Assembly (NCBI GenBank): GCA_951812665.1
Contig: CATOST010000040.1
Span: forward strand, 1-32,191
Length of the DNA stretch: 32,191 bases
Reading direction: 5' to 3'
DNA from: an uncultured Acidobacteriota bacterium
GTDB lineage: Bacteria; Acidobacteriota; UBA6911; RPQK01; JAJDTT01
Shown here: positions 1 through 7,387 of the stretch, one piece after another
Numbering within the stretch: the stretch's first letter is position 1
Layout: every line of letters begins with the position of its first letter
Made by a program: the position numbers and the translations under genes
Notes under the pieces: generated by a model
Seen by the model: the letters and a program-made list of their open reading frames with translations, nothing else
Databases searched by the model: none
Told to the model about the DNA's origin: nothing

Positions 1-172
1 GCCTCAAATCGTTCTTGTCGTGAATCTGTACTCCCCCTCTCCGTACCGGGTGAAAACATCGGTCCAGAACTTCATTCGATCCCCGGTACCCCCTCGTGGA
101 GAAGAGCTCCGTCGACTGGGCGGAGACCGGTTGGGTGACGGCAATCAGAAGGAGGATCAGCAGAACAGGCAT
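1..172 (-). CDS. Secreted protein, 5' part only; probable lytic transglycosylase, possibly frame-broken
   Basis: The gene runs off the left edge. Reading leftward from the ATG at 172-170, the first 20 residues form a clear Sec signal peptide: a short N-region, the hydrophobic core LLILLLIAV, and a VSA-Q cleavage site. The AAGGAG-like sequence upstream is rather far from the ATG. The first frame stays open to the edge (57 codons). However, another frame of the same DNA reads FWTDVFTRYGEGEY, and the first frame then reads IHDKNDL. Together these resemble the conserved N-terminal stretch of acidobacterial-type lytic transglycosylases (FW..VFTRY...IHD..dL), as I remember that family. If this is right, the sequence carries compensating one-base errors near the G runs. 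The signal peptide is directly visible; the family call is inference. Confidence 0.45.
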   Translation of the reverse strand, partial: MPVLLILLLIAVTQPVSAQSTELFSTRGYRGSNEVLDRCFHPVRRGGVQIHDKNDLR

Positions 173-270
173 GGGTGGACAGTCCTCTCCTTAGAATCAG
201 CGTACGCCAACAGCGGGGCGCAGAAAGGTTACTCCAGAACCCTGTCCATTTTTTGGCGCCCGATCCACCC

Positions 271-807
271 CTATCCGCCGCAGGAATCAGGGATCCGATG
301 AACCGTTTCGAGACGGTCCCGGATCAATCGGCAGATCTGCTCCGGCGTCCTGCCCGAAACCCCGACCTTCAGATCGGCCAGATCGTAGTCCGGCTGACGC
401 TTGACGTAGAGGGTCTCGAACTGTTGACGATCCCGAGCCAGTGGACGGTTGTCCAATTCCGTGGAACGCCGCCAGGCGAGTTCCAGCGGAATCCGGAGGG
501 TCACGGCGATTCCGGTCTTGAAGATCAGGCCGCGGTTCGGCGCCTGGGAAAAGGCGCCTCCTCCCAGAGCGACGACGGATGGCTCCCGATCCCGGACCGA
601 CGCCAGGATACGAGTCTCCAACTCTCGAAAATAGGGTTCGCCCCGGAGATCGAAGATCCGGGGAATGTCGGTCTCCTCCGCCTCCTCGATCAAATCGTCC
701 AGATCCAGGAACTCCCGGCTCAACTGCTCGGCAAGAATCGGCCCCACGGTCGATTTTCCGCTGCCCATGAACCCCACCAAGTAAAGGTGACCCGTCAACG
801 GCGGCAA
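271..807 (-). CDS. aroK: Shikimate kinase
   Basis: This cytoplasmic enzyme phosphorylates shikimate with ATP to shikimate 3-phosphate in the chorismate pathway. The 178 residues match the usual family length. The Walker A loop GFMGSGKST lies at residues 12-20, the DLDD motif (Mg and shikimate site) at 35-38, the shikimate-binding Arg in DLRGE near 55, the GGG motif at 82-84, and the lid RPLA near 120. The start is TTG at 807, preceded by GGAAGG at good spacing. It overlaps the aroA stop by 13 bases, so the two are probably translationally coupled. Its product passes, with PEP, to the enzyme of the overlapping aroA gene, making two consecutive steps of one pathway. Confidence 0.95.
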   Translation of the reverse strand: MPPLTGHLYLVGFMGSGKSTVGPILAEQLSREFLDLDDLIEEAEETDIPRIFDLRGEPYFRELETRILASVRDREPSVVALGGGAFSQAPNRGLIFKTGIAVTLRIPLELAWRRSTELDNRPLARDRQQFETLYVKRQPDYDLADLKVGVSGRTPEQICRLIRDRLETVHRIPDSCGG

Positions 808-2096
808 ACCCCTTCCAAATGTTGGAAAAAATCAGGATAGGACACGGCGACGCAATCGGGACGATCCAGTTCCACCGGGCTCTCCGCCACCAGTCCCGCC
901 AGGGCGAAGGCCATGGCAATTCGATGATCGCCGAAGGTCCGTACCTTCCCGCCGCGGATGCGGCTGCCGGGAGGGATGACGAATCCATCCGGGAGCTCGC
1001 GGACGTGCACGCCGAGTTCACGCAAATTGACCACGACCGAGTGGATCCGGTCCGATTCCTTGTGGCGCAGCTCCTGGGCGTCCCGAACCTGGAACCCCCG
1101 TTCCAGACGGGTGCCCAAAATGGCCAGCGCCGGGATTTCGTCGATGAGCTGGGCCACCCAGTCACCCGAGATCTCGTTGGGAAACTGCCTTCGGACCTGG
1201 GGGTCGGCACAAATCTGCAGATCGCAGACCGGCTCGCCGTTGCGCTCTGTGGCGTTGGACCTCTCGACCCGGATTCCGGCCTGGTCCAGCAGCGAAAGGA
1301 AACCCGCCCGGGTCGGATTGACACCGACTCCCTTCAGGGCGATCCGGCTGCCCGGAACCAGCAGGCTCGCCACCAGGAAGAACAACGCAGAGGAAAAGTC
1401 TCCCGGGATCCGGAATTCGACGCCGCGAAGCCGAGCCCCTCCCCGCACCCGGAGGAGAGCCCCGTTCCGAGTCACCGGGGCGCCAAAGAAGGGGAGCGCT
1501 CGCTCCGTATGATCCCGGGACGGCCCCGTCTCCTCCACTTCCGTCTCACCTTCGGCCATCAATCCGGCCAGCAGGACACACGACTTCACCTGGGCGCTGG
1601 CGATGGGGAGCCTGTACCGGATCCCGGTCAGCCGGCCGCCTTGGATCAGCAGAGGCGGGAACCTGCCTTCCCGGGCCTCGATCCGAGCGCCCATTCGACT
1701 CAGCGGATCCATAATGCGCTTCATGGGGCGCTGGTTGAGCGAAGAGTCCCCCTTGACCTGGGAGGAGAATCGGCCCGCCGCCAGCAGGGCCGAAAGAAGC
1801 CGGATGGTGGTGCCGCTGTTCTGAACGTCCAGAACCTGGACCGGCGCGGTGAAATGCCGCCATCCCGGGCTGGTGATCTCCACACGGGAGGCGTTTCGAA
1901 CCACTTCCACCCCGAGCGCTTCGATGCAGGAAAGACTGGCCTGGCAGTCTTCGCTGGAGGAGAAATTGCGAATCCGGGTCGTTCCCCTGGCCATGCCCCC
2001 GAAAAGGGCGTAGCGATGGGAGATGCTCTTGTCCCCCGGCACCTGCACCTCCCCCTGGAGGGGACTCCGGACCGGATCGATTCTTCTGGGCTTCAT
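795..2096 (-). CDS. aroA: 3-phosphoshikimate 1-carboxyvinyltransferase (EPSP synthase)
   Basis: The enzyme joins PEP to shikimate 3-phosphate to make EPSP, the penultimate step to chorismate. The 433 residues are full length for the two-domain inside-out barrel fold. Visible motifs are GDKSISHRY near residues 21-29 (catalytic Lys), NSGTTIRLL near 93, the QRPM segment near 123, KESDRI near 354 and GDHRIAMAFAL near 392. The ATG at 2096 overlaps the uvrB stop as ATGA, and the 3' end overlaps aroK, so the three genes form one transcript behind uvrB. This looks like an ordinary active synthase with no missing key residues. The active-site loop near DKSISHR and NSGTT is standard, and I do not assign an inhibitor-sensitivity class. 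Confidence 0.96.
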   Translation of the reverse strand: MKPRRIDPVRSPLQGEVQVPGDKSISHRYALFGGMARGTTRIRNFSSSEDCQASLSCIEALGVEVVRNASRVEITSPGWRHFTAPVQVLDVQNSGTTIRLLSALLAAGRFSSQVKGDSSLNQRPMKRIMDPLSRMGARIEAREGRFPPLLIQGGRLTGIRYRLPIASAQVKSCVLLAGLMAEGETEVEETGPSRDHTERALPFFGAPVTRNGALLRVRGGARLRGVEFRIPGDFSSALFFLVASLLVPGSRIALKGVGVNPTRAGFLSLLDQAGIRVERSNATERNGEPVCDLQICADPQVRRQFPNEISGDWVAQLIDEIPALAILGTRLERGFQVRDAQELRHKESDRIHSVVVNLRELGVHVRELPDGFVIPPGSRIRGGKVRTFGDHRIAMAFALAGLVAESPVELDRPDCVAVSYPDFFQHLEGVCRR

Positions 2097-4183
2097 CCGG
2101 CAGCCTTCCCCCGGCCGTCCGCGTGCGGATCGCCTGCCAGTTGGAGATGGGTTTCCCGCAACAGCTTGATCCGATCCCGCAATTGGGCCGCCTTCTCGAA
2201 CTCGAACTCCTGAGCCGCCTTCTTCATATCGTCGCTCAACCTGAGTATCTCCTGCTCGATTTCCTGGGGAGAACCGTACTGGTCCACCTCTTCGGCCACC
2301 AGCGGAATTTCATAGTAGTCCAGCCGGGTCATCTCCAGCAGCGTCGCGTCCACCGGCTTGACGATGCTCTCCGGAGTGATCCCGTTCTCGTCGTTGTAGT
2401 CGCGCTGCAGATCCCGGCGTCGTCCCGTTTCCTCAATGGCCTGCCTCATGGACCGGGTGACGACGTCTGCGTACATGATGACCTTCCCGTTGATGTTTCG
2501 AGCCGCTCTTCCCGAAGTCTGGATCAGAGACGTGCCGCTGCGCAGAAACCCCTCCTTGTCGGCGTCCAGCACCGCCACGAGGGAGACCTCCGGCAGATCC
2601 AGACCCTCGCGCAACAGGTTCACTCCGACCAGGACGTCGAACCGGCCCAGGCGCAGATCCCGCAAGAGCTTGACCCGGTCCAACGTATCCACTTCGGAAT
2701 GAAGATAACGGACCATGACGCCGATCTCGGTGTAGTACTCGGTCAACTCCTCAGCCATCCGTTTGGTCAAGGTGGTGACCAGAACCCGCTCCCCTTGTTC
2801 GGAGCGGCTCCGAATCTCCTCCAGCAGGTCGTCGATCTGGTTGCGGACCGGGCGCACCTCGATCTCGGGGTCCATGAGGCCGGTCGGACGAATGATCTGC
2901 TCCACCACCTCGCCTCCGCACTCCTCCAACTCGAAACCGGCCGGAGTGGCCGAAACGTAGAGGGTCGGGGGACGGCGGAGCTCGAACTCGTCAAAGCTCA
3001 AGGGCCGATTGTCGAGCGCCGAGGGGAGGCGGAACCCGTACTTCACCAGGTTCAATTTTCGGGAACGGTCTCCCTGGTACATGCCCCGGACCTGAGGGAC
3101 GGTCACGTGGCTCTCGTCGATGAAGATGAGCGATTCCTTCGGCAGATAGTCCATGAGCGTGGGCGGAGCCTGCCCCGGACGCCGGCCGGTGAGGTGACGG
3201 GAATAGTTCTCGATTCCCCGGCAATAGCCCACGGTCCGCATCATCTCCAGGTCGAAAAGGGTCCGCTGGCGCACCCTCTCGGCTTCCATCAGCCGTCCTT
3301 CCTCCTCGAGCCGGGCCTGATGCTCCGCCAGCTCGTTCCGGATGCTCTCCATGGCGCGTTTCCGCTGCTCCTTGGGCATCACGTAATGGGACCGGGGATA
3401 GATGGGAATCCGGGGATGGCGTTTCTGCGTCTGGCCGGTCAGCGGATCGAACTGATAAATCCCGTCCACTTCGTCGCCGAACAGCTCGATCCGGATGCCG
3501 TAGTCTCCGTAGGAAGGGACCACCTCGACCACGTCCCCCCGGGCCCGAAAGGTCCCCCGGGCCAGATCCAGATCGGTCCGCTCGTACTGGATGTCGACCA
3601 GCCTGTCCAGCAGCGACTGCCGGGAGATCCGCTGGCCCTCGCTCAGCATGAGCAGCATCCCGTAATAGGCCTCGGGAGACCCCAGGCCGTAGATGCAGCT
3701 CACGCTGCAGACGATGATGCAGTCCCGGCGCTCGAACAGGGACCGGGTCGCCGAGTGACGCAGCCGGTCGATCTCGTCATTGATCAGGGCTTCCTTCTCG
3801 ATGTAGGTGTCGGTGGAGGCGATGTACGCTTCCGGCTGGTAGTAGTCATAGTAGCTGACGAAGTACTCCACCGCGTTTTCGGGGAAGAAGTTCCGGAACT
3901 CCTGGTAGAGCTGGGCGGCCAGCGTCTTGTTGTGGCTCAGGACCAGGGTGGTCCGATTGATCCGCTCGATGACCTGGGCCATGGTGTAGGTCTTGCCCGA
4001 CCCGGTGACTCCCAGCAGCACCTGGCTCCGCTGGCCTTCCCGAATGCCCCCGACCAACGTCTTGATGGCCCGACCCTGATCCCGGCTGGGAGAGAACGGA
4101 CTCCTGAGCCGGAACCGGGCGGAGGAGGGCGCCGCCTCCCCGTAAGTCACACCCGCGTACGAGATCCCCTGTGGATCGGCCAT
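2093..4183 (-). CDS. uvrB: Excinuclease ABC subunit B (UvrB)
   Basis: UvrB is the damage-verifying helicase-like subunit of nucleotide excision repair. UvrA loads it, and it then recruits UvrC. The 696 residues are full length. Walker A is GVTGSGKT (58-65), the damage-gripping beta hairpin is YYDYYQPEAY (111-120), the DESH box lies near 357, the helicase motifs TLTKRMAEELTEY and GVNLLREGLDLPEVSLV lie in the second RecA-like domain, and a C-terminal UVR motif (near 640-675, EFEFEKAAQLRDRI) mediates UvrC contact. About 23 residues precede the conserved FRLRSPF, so a shorter start (GTG at codon 11) is possible. A perfect TATAAT ends only 8 bases before the ATG, so this transcript may be nearly leaderless. 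It is the first gene of the uvrB-aroA-aroK operon. Confidence 0.97.
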   Translation of the reverse strand: MADPQGISYAGVTYGEAAPSSARFRLRSPFSPSRDQGRAIKTLVGGIREGQRSQVLLGVTGSGKTYTMAQVIERINRTTLVLSHNKTLAAQLYQEFRNFFPENAVEYFVSYYDYYQPEAYIASTDTYIEKEALINDEIDRLRHSATRSLFERRDCIIVCSVSCIYGLGSPEAYYGMLLMLSEGQRISRQSLLDRLVDIQYERTDLDLARGTFRARGDVVEVVPSYGDYGIRIELFGDEVDGIYQFDPLTGQTQKRHPRIPIYPRSHYVMPKEQRKRAMESIRNELAEHQARLEEEGRLMEAERVRQRTLFDLEMMRTVGYCRGIENYSRHLTGRRPGQAPPTLMDYLPKESLIFIDESHVTVPQVRGMYQGDRSRKLNLVKYGFRLPSALDNRPLSFDEFELRRPPTLYVSATPAGFELEECGGEVVEQIIRPTGLMDPEIEVRPVRNQIDDLLEEIRSRSEQGERVLVTTLTKRMAEELTEYYTEIGVMVRYLHSEVDTLDRVKLLRDLRLGRFDVLVGVNLLREGLDLPEVSLVAVLDADKEGFLRSGTSLIQTSGRAARNINGKVIMYADVVTRSMRQAIEETGRRRDLQRDYNDENGITPESIVKPVDATLLEMTRLDYYEIPLVAEEVDQYGSPQEIEQEILRLSDDMKKAAQEFEFEKAAQLRDRIKLLRETHLQLAGDPHADGRGKAAG

Positions 4184-4191
4184 GAAGGCCC

Positions 4192-4197
4192 ATTATA
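4192..4197 (-). promoter_or_regulatory. Candidate -10 box of the uvrB-aroA-aroK operon
   Basis: On the minus strand the hexamer is TATAAT, a perfect sigma70-type -10, placed 8 bases before the uvrB ATG. The expected start of transcription would fall within a few bases of the ATG. No good -35 is visible; that position lies inside the TTTCTT hairpin repeat. Confidence 0.5.
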
Positions 4198-4206
4198 GAA
4201 GACAAG

Positions 4207-4266
4207 GGGAGCGGCGGCTTTCTTGCCGCCGACTGGGACCGGCGACTTTCTTGTCGCCGCACTCCC
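4207..4266. repeat. Tandem hairpin element with two TTTCTT loops
   Basis: There are two consecutive 7-bp stem hairpins. The first is CGGCGGC-TTTCTT-GCCGCCG (4212-4231) and the second is CGGCGAC-TTTCTT-GTCGCCG (4240-4259). The loop is identical, and the one stem position that differs (G/C against A/T) is changed on both arms. GGGAG at 4207-4211 and CTCCC at 4262-4266 can close an outer stem. The element lies directly upstream of the uvrB -10 box. I infer a mobile or structured dispersed repeat; function unknown. Confidence 0.75.
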
Positions 4267-4296
4267 AAGGCACCAATGTGGCACGAAGTGACAAAA

Positions 4297-4327
4297 GAAG
4301 GCGCCCACAAGGGGCGCCCCCTACGTG
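4297..4327 (+). repeat. Dispersed palindrome, copy A (uvrB-uxs gap)
   Basis: The core is GGCGCCC-ACAAG-GGGCGCC followed by CCCTACGTG. It forms a perfect 7-bp stem. It is the first of five family members in the window (the others are at 4411, 16341, 18463 and 29157). Confidence 0.75.
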
Positions 4328-4410
4328 TTTTTCGGAAGGCAACGGGAACGGAAAGCCCCATTACTGACTCCGGCGATCTCCAATGCCATACTGAACCCGG
4401 TAGAAAGCGC

Positions 4411-4438
4411 GAGGGCGCCCACAAGGGACGTCCCTACG
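4411..4438 (+). repeat. Dispersed palindrome, copy B (uvrB-uxs gap)
   Basis: It reads GAGGGCGCCCACAAGGGACG followed by TCCCTACG. It has the same orientation as copy A and lies about 85 bases after it. The right arm (GGGACGTCCC) differs, so the stem needs a bulge. The 280-base gap 4184-4463 otherwise shows no gene. Confidence 0.7.
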
Positions 4439-4463
4439 CCCACGCGACCGGGGGGGGCACAGG

Positions 4464-5417
4464 ATGATCCGGGAACGGATACTGGTAGCGGGAGGCGCCG
4501 GATTCATCGGCAGCCACCTCTGCGAATCGCTGCTCCGGCAGGGCGCGGACGTGCTCTGCCTGGACAACCTGTTCTCGGGCACCCGGCGCAACATCCTCCA
4601 GCTCGTGGAGCACCCTTACTTCGAGTTTATCCGCCACGACGTGACCCAGCCGATCCTGCTGGAGGTGGACCGGATCTACAACCTGGCCTCTCCGGCGGCG
4701 CCGGTGCACTACCAGTACAACCCGGTCAAAACAGTGAAGACCAACGTCATGGGCACGCTCAACCTGCTGGGTCTGGCCAAGAGGGTCGGGGCCCGGATCC
4801 TCCAAGCCAGCACCTCCGAGGTCTACGGCGACCCCCTGGTCCATCCGCAGCGGGAGGACTACTGGGGCAACGTAAACCCCATCGGCCCTCGCAGTTGCTA
4901 CGACGAGGGAAAACGGGTGGCCGAGTCGCTGATGATCAACTACCGGCGCCAGAACGGCGTCGACGTGAGGATCGCCCGCATCTTCAACACCTACGGACCC
5001 CGAATGTCGGAGGTGGACGGGCGGGTCGTCAGCAACTTCGTGGTCCAGGCGCTACGGGGAAAGCCCCTGACCGTTTACGGAGATGGCTCGCAGACCCGCT
5101 CCTTCTGTTTCGTCTCCGATCTGGTGGCAGGGCTGGAGCAACTCATGGACGCCGACTGGGTCCCCGGACCGGTCAACCTGGGCAGTCCCCACGAGTGTTC
5201 CATACTGTCGCTGGCGGAACTGATCCTGGAACTCACCGGCTCGAAATCCGAAATCCAGTTCGGACTCATTCCGGTGGACGATCCGGTCCGGCGGCGGCCC
5301 GACATCGGCCGGGCAGAACGGCATCTGGACTGGGAACCGTTCGTGGAACTGAGGGAAGGACTCCAGCGGACCATCCCATACTACGAGGAACTCCTGGCCC
5401 GCAATCCGCCGGGGTGA
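4464..5417 (+). CDS. uxs: UDP-glucuronate decarboxylase (UDP-xylose synthase), SDR family
   Basis: The likely reaction is NAD-dependent decarboxylation of UDP-glucuronate to UDP-xylose, a sugar donor for surface polysaccharide. The 317 residues match the soluble bacterial form. The Rossmann loop GGAGFIGSHL is at 10-19, the STSEVYGDP segment at 116-124, and the catalytic pair Tyr146 and Lys150 lies in RSCYDEGKR, a pattern I associate with UXS rather than with GalE or dTDP-glucose dehydratase. RIFNTYGPRM follows near 173. The ATG at 4464 follows a GGCACAGG stretch that may serve as ribosome site. It stands alone: the 5' gap holds repeats and the 3' gap leads to nuo. Other sugar-nucleotide SDR activities cannot be excluded. 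Confidence 0.85.
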   Translation: MIRERILVAGGAGFIGSHLCESLLRQGADVLCLDNLFSGTRRNILQLVEHPYFEFIRHDVTQPILLEVDRIYNLASPAAPVHYQYNPVKTVKTNVMGTLNLLGLAKRVGARILQASTSEVYGDPLVHPQREDYWGNVNPIGPRSCYDEGKRVAESLMINYRRQNGVDVRIARIFNTYGPRMSEVDGRVVSNFVVQALRGKPLTVYGDGSQTRSFCFVSDLVAGLEQLMDADWVPGPVNLGSPHECSILSLAELILELTGSKSEIQFGLIPVDDPVRRRPDIGRAERHLDWEPFVELREGLQRTIPYYEELLARNPPG

Positions 5418-5721
5418 CGGCGACCAACCCGTCTCCTGGGCTGGCTGATGCAATTCGTTTCCTTGGACGTAGGCGACACGCATCCAAGGATTTGGGCACC
5501 TTTGGTTCGGTCACCGTTCTTCTTCCTTCCGATTTCCCCTCCCATGGGCCCGGGCGCTCCTTCCCGGCCGCAGGGACGATTCCCTTCACCGTTTCACCTG
5601 CTCTCTCCCAGAATCGTCGAAATTCTCGAAGCGATTTCCCGTCGAACGCCGGGATTCGGTCTGCTAGAATAGGCACCCGTACAGCGAACGGGTCCCGGAT
5701 GGGACATTCCCCAAGGAGTCA
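5418..5721. other. Intergenic region before the nuo operon
   Basis: There is no convincing gene in these 304 bases; the short open frames here lack ribosome sites and protein-like composition. The last 80 bases hold the probable nuo promoter and the AAGGAG ribosome site at 5713-5718. Confidence 0.6.
5642..5670 (+). promoter_or_regulatory. Candidate nuo promoter
   Basis: TAGAAT at 5665-5670 is a good -10 box. At 17 bases upstream the -35 position reads TCGAAC, which is weak. It is the best candidate in the gap ahead of nuoA. Confidence 0.35.
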
Positions 5722-6081
5722 GTGGTGCTTGGATCCTACATTCCCATACTGATCTTCATCCTGGTGGCCATCACTCTCCCCGTGGTGGGACTGCTGGTGG
5801 GAAGGCTCCTGCGGCCCCATCTGCCCACCGCCGACAAGCTGATGCCCTACGAATGCGGAGTCGACCCCATCGACGACGCCAGAGGCCGATTTTCGGTGCG
5901 CTTCTACATCATCGCCATCCTCTTCGTCATATTTGACGTGGAGACGATCTTCCTGTTTCCCTGGGCGGTCATCTACGACAAGCTGGCCCTCTTCGGATTC
6001 ATCGAAATGGTCATCTTCCTGGGGATCCTGATCGTGGGGTATTTCTACGTTTGGAAAAAGGGCGCACTGGAATGGGCATAG
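5722..6081 (+). CDS. nuoA: NADH-quinone oxidoreductase subunit A
   Basis: NuoA is a small three-helix membrane subunit of complex I at the junction of the peripheral and membrane arms. The 119 residues have the usual length. The first helix is at the N-terminus. The conserved loop YECGVDP lies near 46-52, followed by FSVRFYIIAILFVIFDVE with its essential acidic residues. The start is GTG at 5722, chosen because AAGGAG lies 3 bases upstream and the helix begins immediately. It is the first gene of the nuo operon. A 100-base spacer to nuoB holds nothing recognisable. Confidence 0.95.
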   Translation: MVLGSYIPILIFILVAITLPVVGLLVGRLLRPHLPTADKLMPYECGVDPIDDARGRFSVRFYIIAILFVIFDVETIFLFPWAVIYDKLALFGFIEMVIFLGILIVGYFYVWKKGALEWA

Positions 6082-6181
6082 GGGCCCGTGGTACAAATCC
6101 CGCTGAATCCGGCCGGGGCGGAGCGGGACTTTCGCCACTGACTCCCGAACCGTTTCGGATCAACCCGACCGAGGTCGAAAC

Positions 6182-6670
6182 ATGGACCGGAGCATAGAGA
6201 AAAACGTCATTACCACGACGGCCGACTCGGTCTTCAACTGGGCGCGGAAGTCCTCCCTCTGGCCCATGACTTTCGGTCTGGCCTGCTGCGCCATCGAGAT
6301 GATGGCCACCGGCGCCTCCCGATTCGACATGGACCGGTTCGGAGCCGGCATCTTCCGGCCCTCGCCGCGCCAGTCCGACCTGATCATCGTGGCCGGAACC
6401 GTAACCTTGAAGATGGCCGAGGTGATCCAGCGGCTCTACGAGCAGATGCCGGATCCCAAGTGGGTCATCTCCATGGGGGCCTGCTCCAGCGCCGGCGGCC
6501 CCTTTGACACCTATTCGACCTTGCAGGGCGTGGATAAAGTCATACCGGTGGACGTGTACATACCAGGATGTCCGCCGCGGCCCGAGGCGCTTCTTTACGG
6601 GCTCATGCGTCTTCAGGACAAGATCGATCTGATGAGTATCGCCGATAAGCCGGAACCGCGGGCCAGCTAG
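6182..6670 (+). CDS. nuoB: NADH-quinone oxidoreductase subunit B
   Basis: NuoB binds the terminal 4Fe-4S cluster N2 next to the quinone site. The 162 residues contain all four ligands: the CC pair in LACCAIEMMA, Cys in MGACSSAGG and Cys in PGCPPRPEAL. The quinone-channel segment GASRFDMDR is also present. The ATG at 6182 follows GAGG. nuoB, nuoC and nuoD are separate genes here, not a CD fusion. Confidence 0.97.
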   Translation: MDRSIEKNVITTTADSVFNWARKSSLWPMTFGLACCAIEMMATGASRFDMDRFGAGIFRPSPRQSDLIIVAGTVTLKMAEVIQRLYEQMPDPKWVISMGACSSAGGPFDTYSTLQGVDKVIPVDVYIPGCPPRPEALLYGLMRLQDKIDLMSIADKPEPRAS

Positions 6671-6700
6671 CTTCCTCCGGGAAGCCCTTCCCAATCCTTC

Positions 6701-7384
6701 TTGAAAATGGACGACGAGACCAAGGCGAAGAAGACCGACTCAGACGGCGAGAAGCCGAAGCCGACGCGGCGCCCCAGAACCCGGGCCGCTCGTCCTGCGC
6801 GGAAGCGGCCGGTTCGCAAGCGGCCTCTTCGCAAACGGCCGCTTCGGAAAAAGAGAAAGAAGGGGCCGAGCTACGAAGACCTGAAAGCCGATGCAGTTCT
6901 GGACGGTCTGAGAGAGCAGTTTACGGACGAGATCCTCTCGGGACAGTCGTTCCTGGGCCAGAGCATCTACACCGTGACGCCGGCCGTCCTTTACGACGTC
7001 ATGCTTGCCCTGCGGGACCATTCCCAATCGCCGTTCGACTACCTGATCGACGTCTCGGCCCTGGACTACCTTGGGGACCAGGACCGGTTCCTGATGGTCT
7101 ACCACCTCTATTCCTACGCGACCAAGAAGCTGGTTCGCGTCAAGAGCCGGTTCGGGGAAGGCGACCCGGTTCCCTCCATGACATCGATTTGGAAGACCGC
7201 CGACTGGCTGGAACGGGAAGTCTACGACATGTTCGGGATTCTTTTCTCCGGCCATCCCGACCTGAAACGCATCCTCCTTCCCGACGACTGGCATGGATTT
7301 CCGCTGCGGAAGGACTACGACATCAAACTGCAGGACCAGAGCTGGATCCGCAATCACCTGAAGATCCGAAAGACACCCGATTAG
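6701..7384 (+). CDS. nuoC: NADH-quinone oxidoreductase subunit C with basic N-terminal tail
   Basis: NuoC is the 30-kDa peripheral-arm subunit that packs against NuoD. The core is normal: YHLYSY near 130, then WLEREVYDMFGILFSGHPDL and ILLPDDWHGFPLRKDY near the C-terminus. The unusual part is the first 55 residues, which are almost entirely Lys, Arg and Pro and include three in-frame copies of RKRP(V/L) encoded by a 15-bp tandem repeat (6800-6844). The start is TTG at 6701 or ATG at 6707; neither has a clear ribosome site. An in-frame start after the tail is not obvious, so the tail is probably translated. It lies 4 bases before nuoD. Confidence 0.93.
   Translation: MKMDDETKAKKTDSDGEKPKPTRRPRTRAARPARKRPVRKRPLRKRPLRKKRKKGPSYEDLKADAVLDGLREQFTDEILSGQSFLGQSIYTVTPAVLYDVMLALRDHSQSPFDYLIDVSALDYLGDQDRFLMVYHLYSYATKKLVRVKSRFGEGDPVPSMTSIWKTADWLEREVYDMFGILFSGHPDLKRILLPDDWHGFPLRKDYDIKLQDQSWIRNHLKIRKTPD
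6800..6844 (+). repeat. In-frame 15-bp tandem repeat in nuoC (three copies)
   Basis: Three consecutive 15-bp units (6800, 6815, 6830) each encode RKRPV or RKRPL. They differ mainly at third codon positions. They extend the basic tail of NuoC and probably arose by slippage. Confidence 0.85.
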
Positions 7385-7387
7385 CCC

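Noticed and set aside
819..4198. Long plus-strand open frames opposite aroA and uvrB
   Set aside because: They mirror conserved minus-strand genes in GC-rich DNA and have Pro/Arg/His-rich shadow composition.
5448..5672. 74-codon frame in the uxs-nuoA gap
   Set aside because: No ribosome site, Pro/Ser-rich random composition, and it overlaps the likely nuo promoter.
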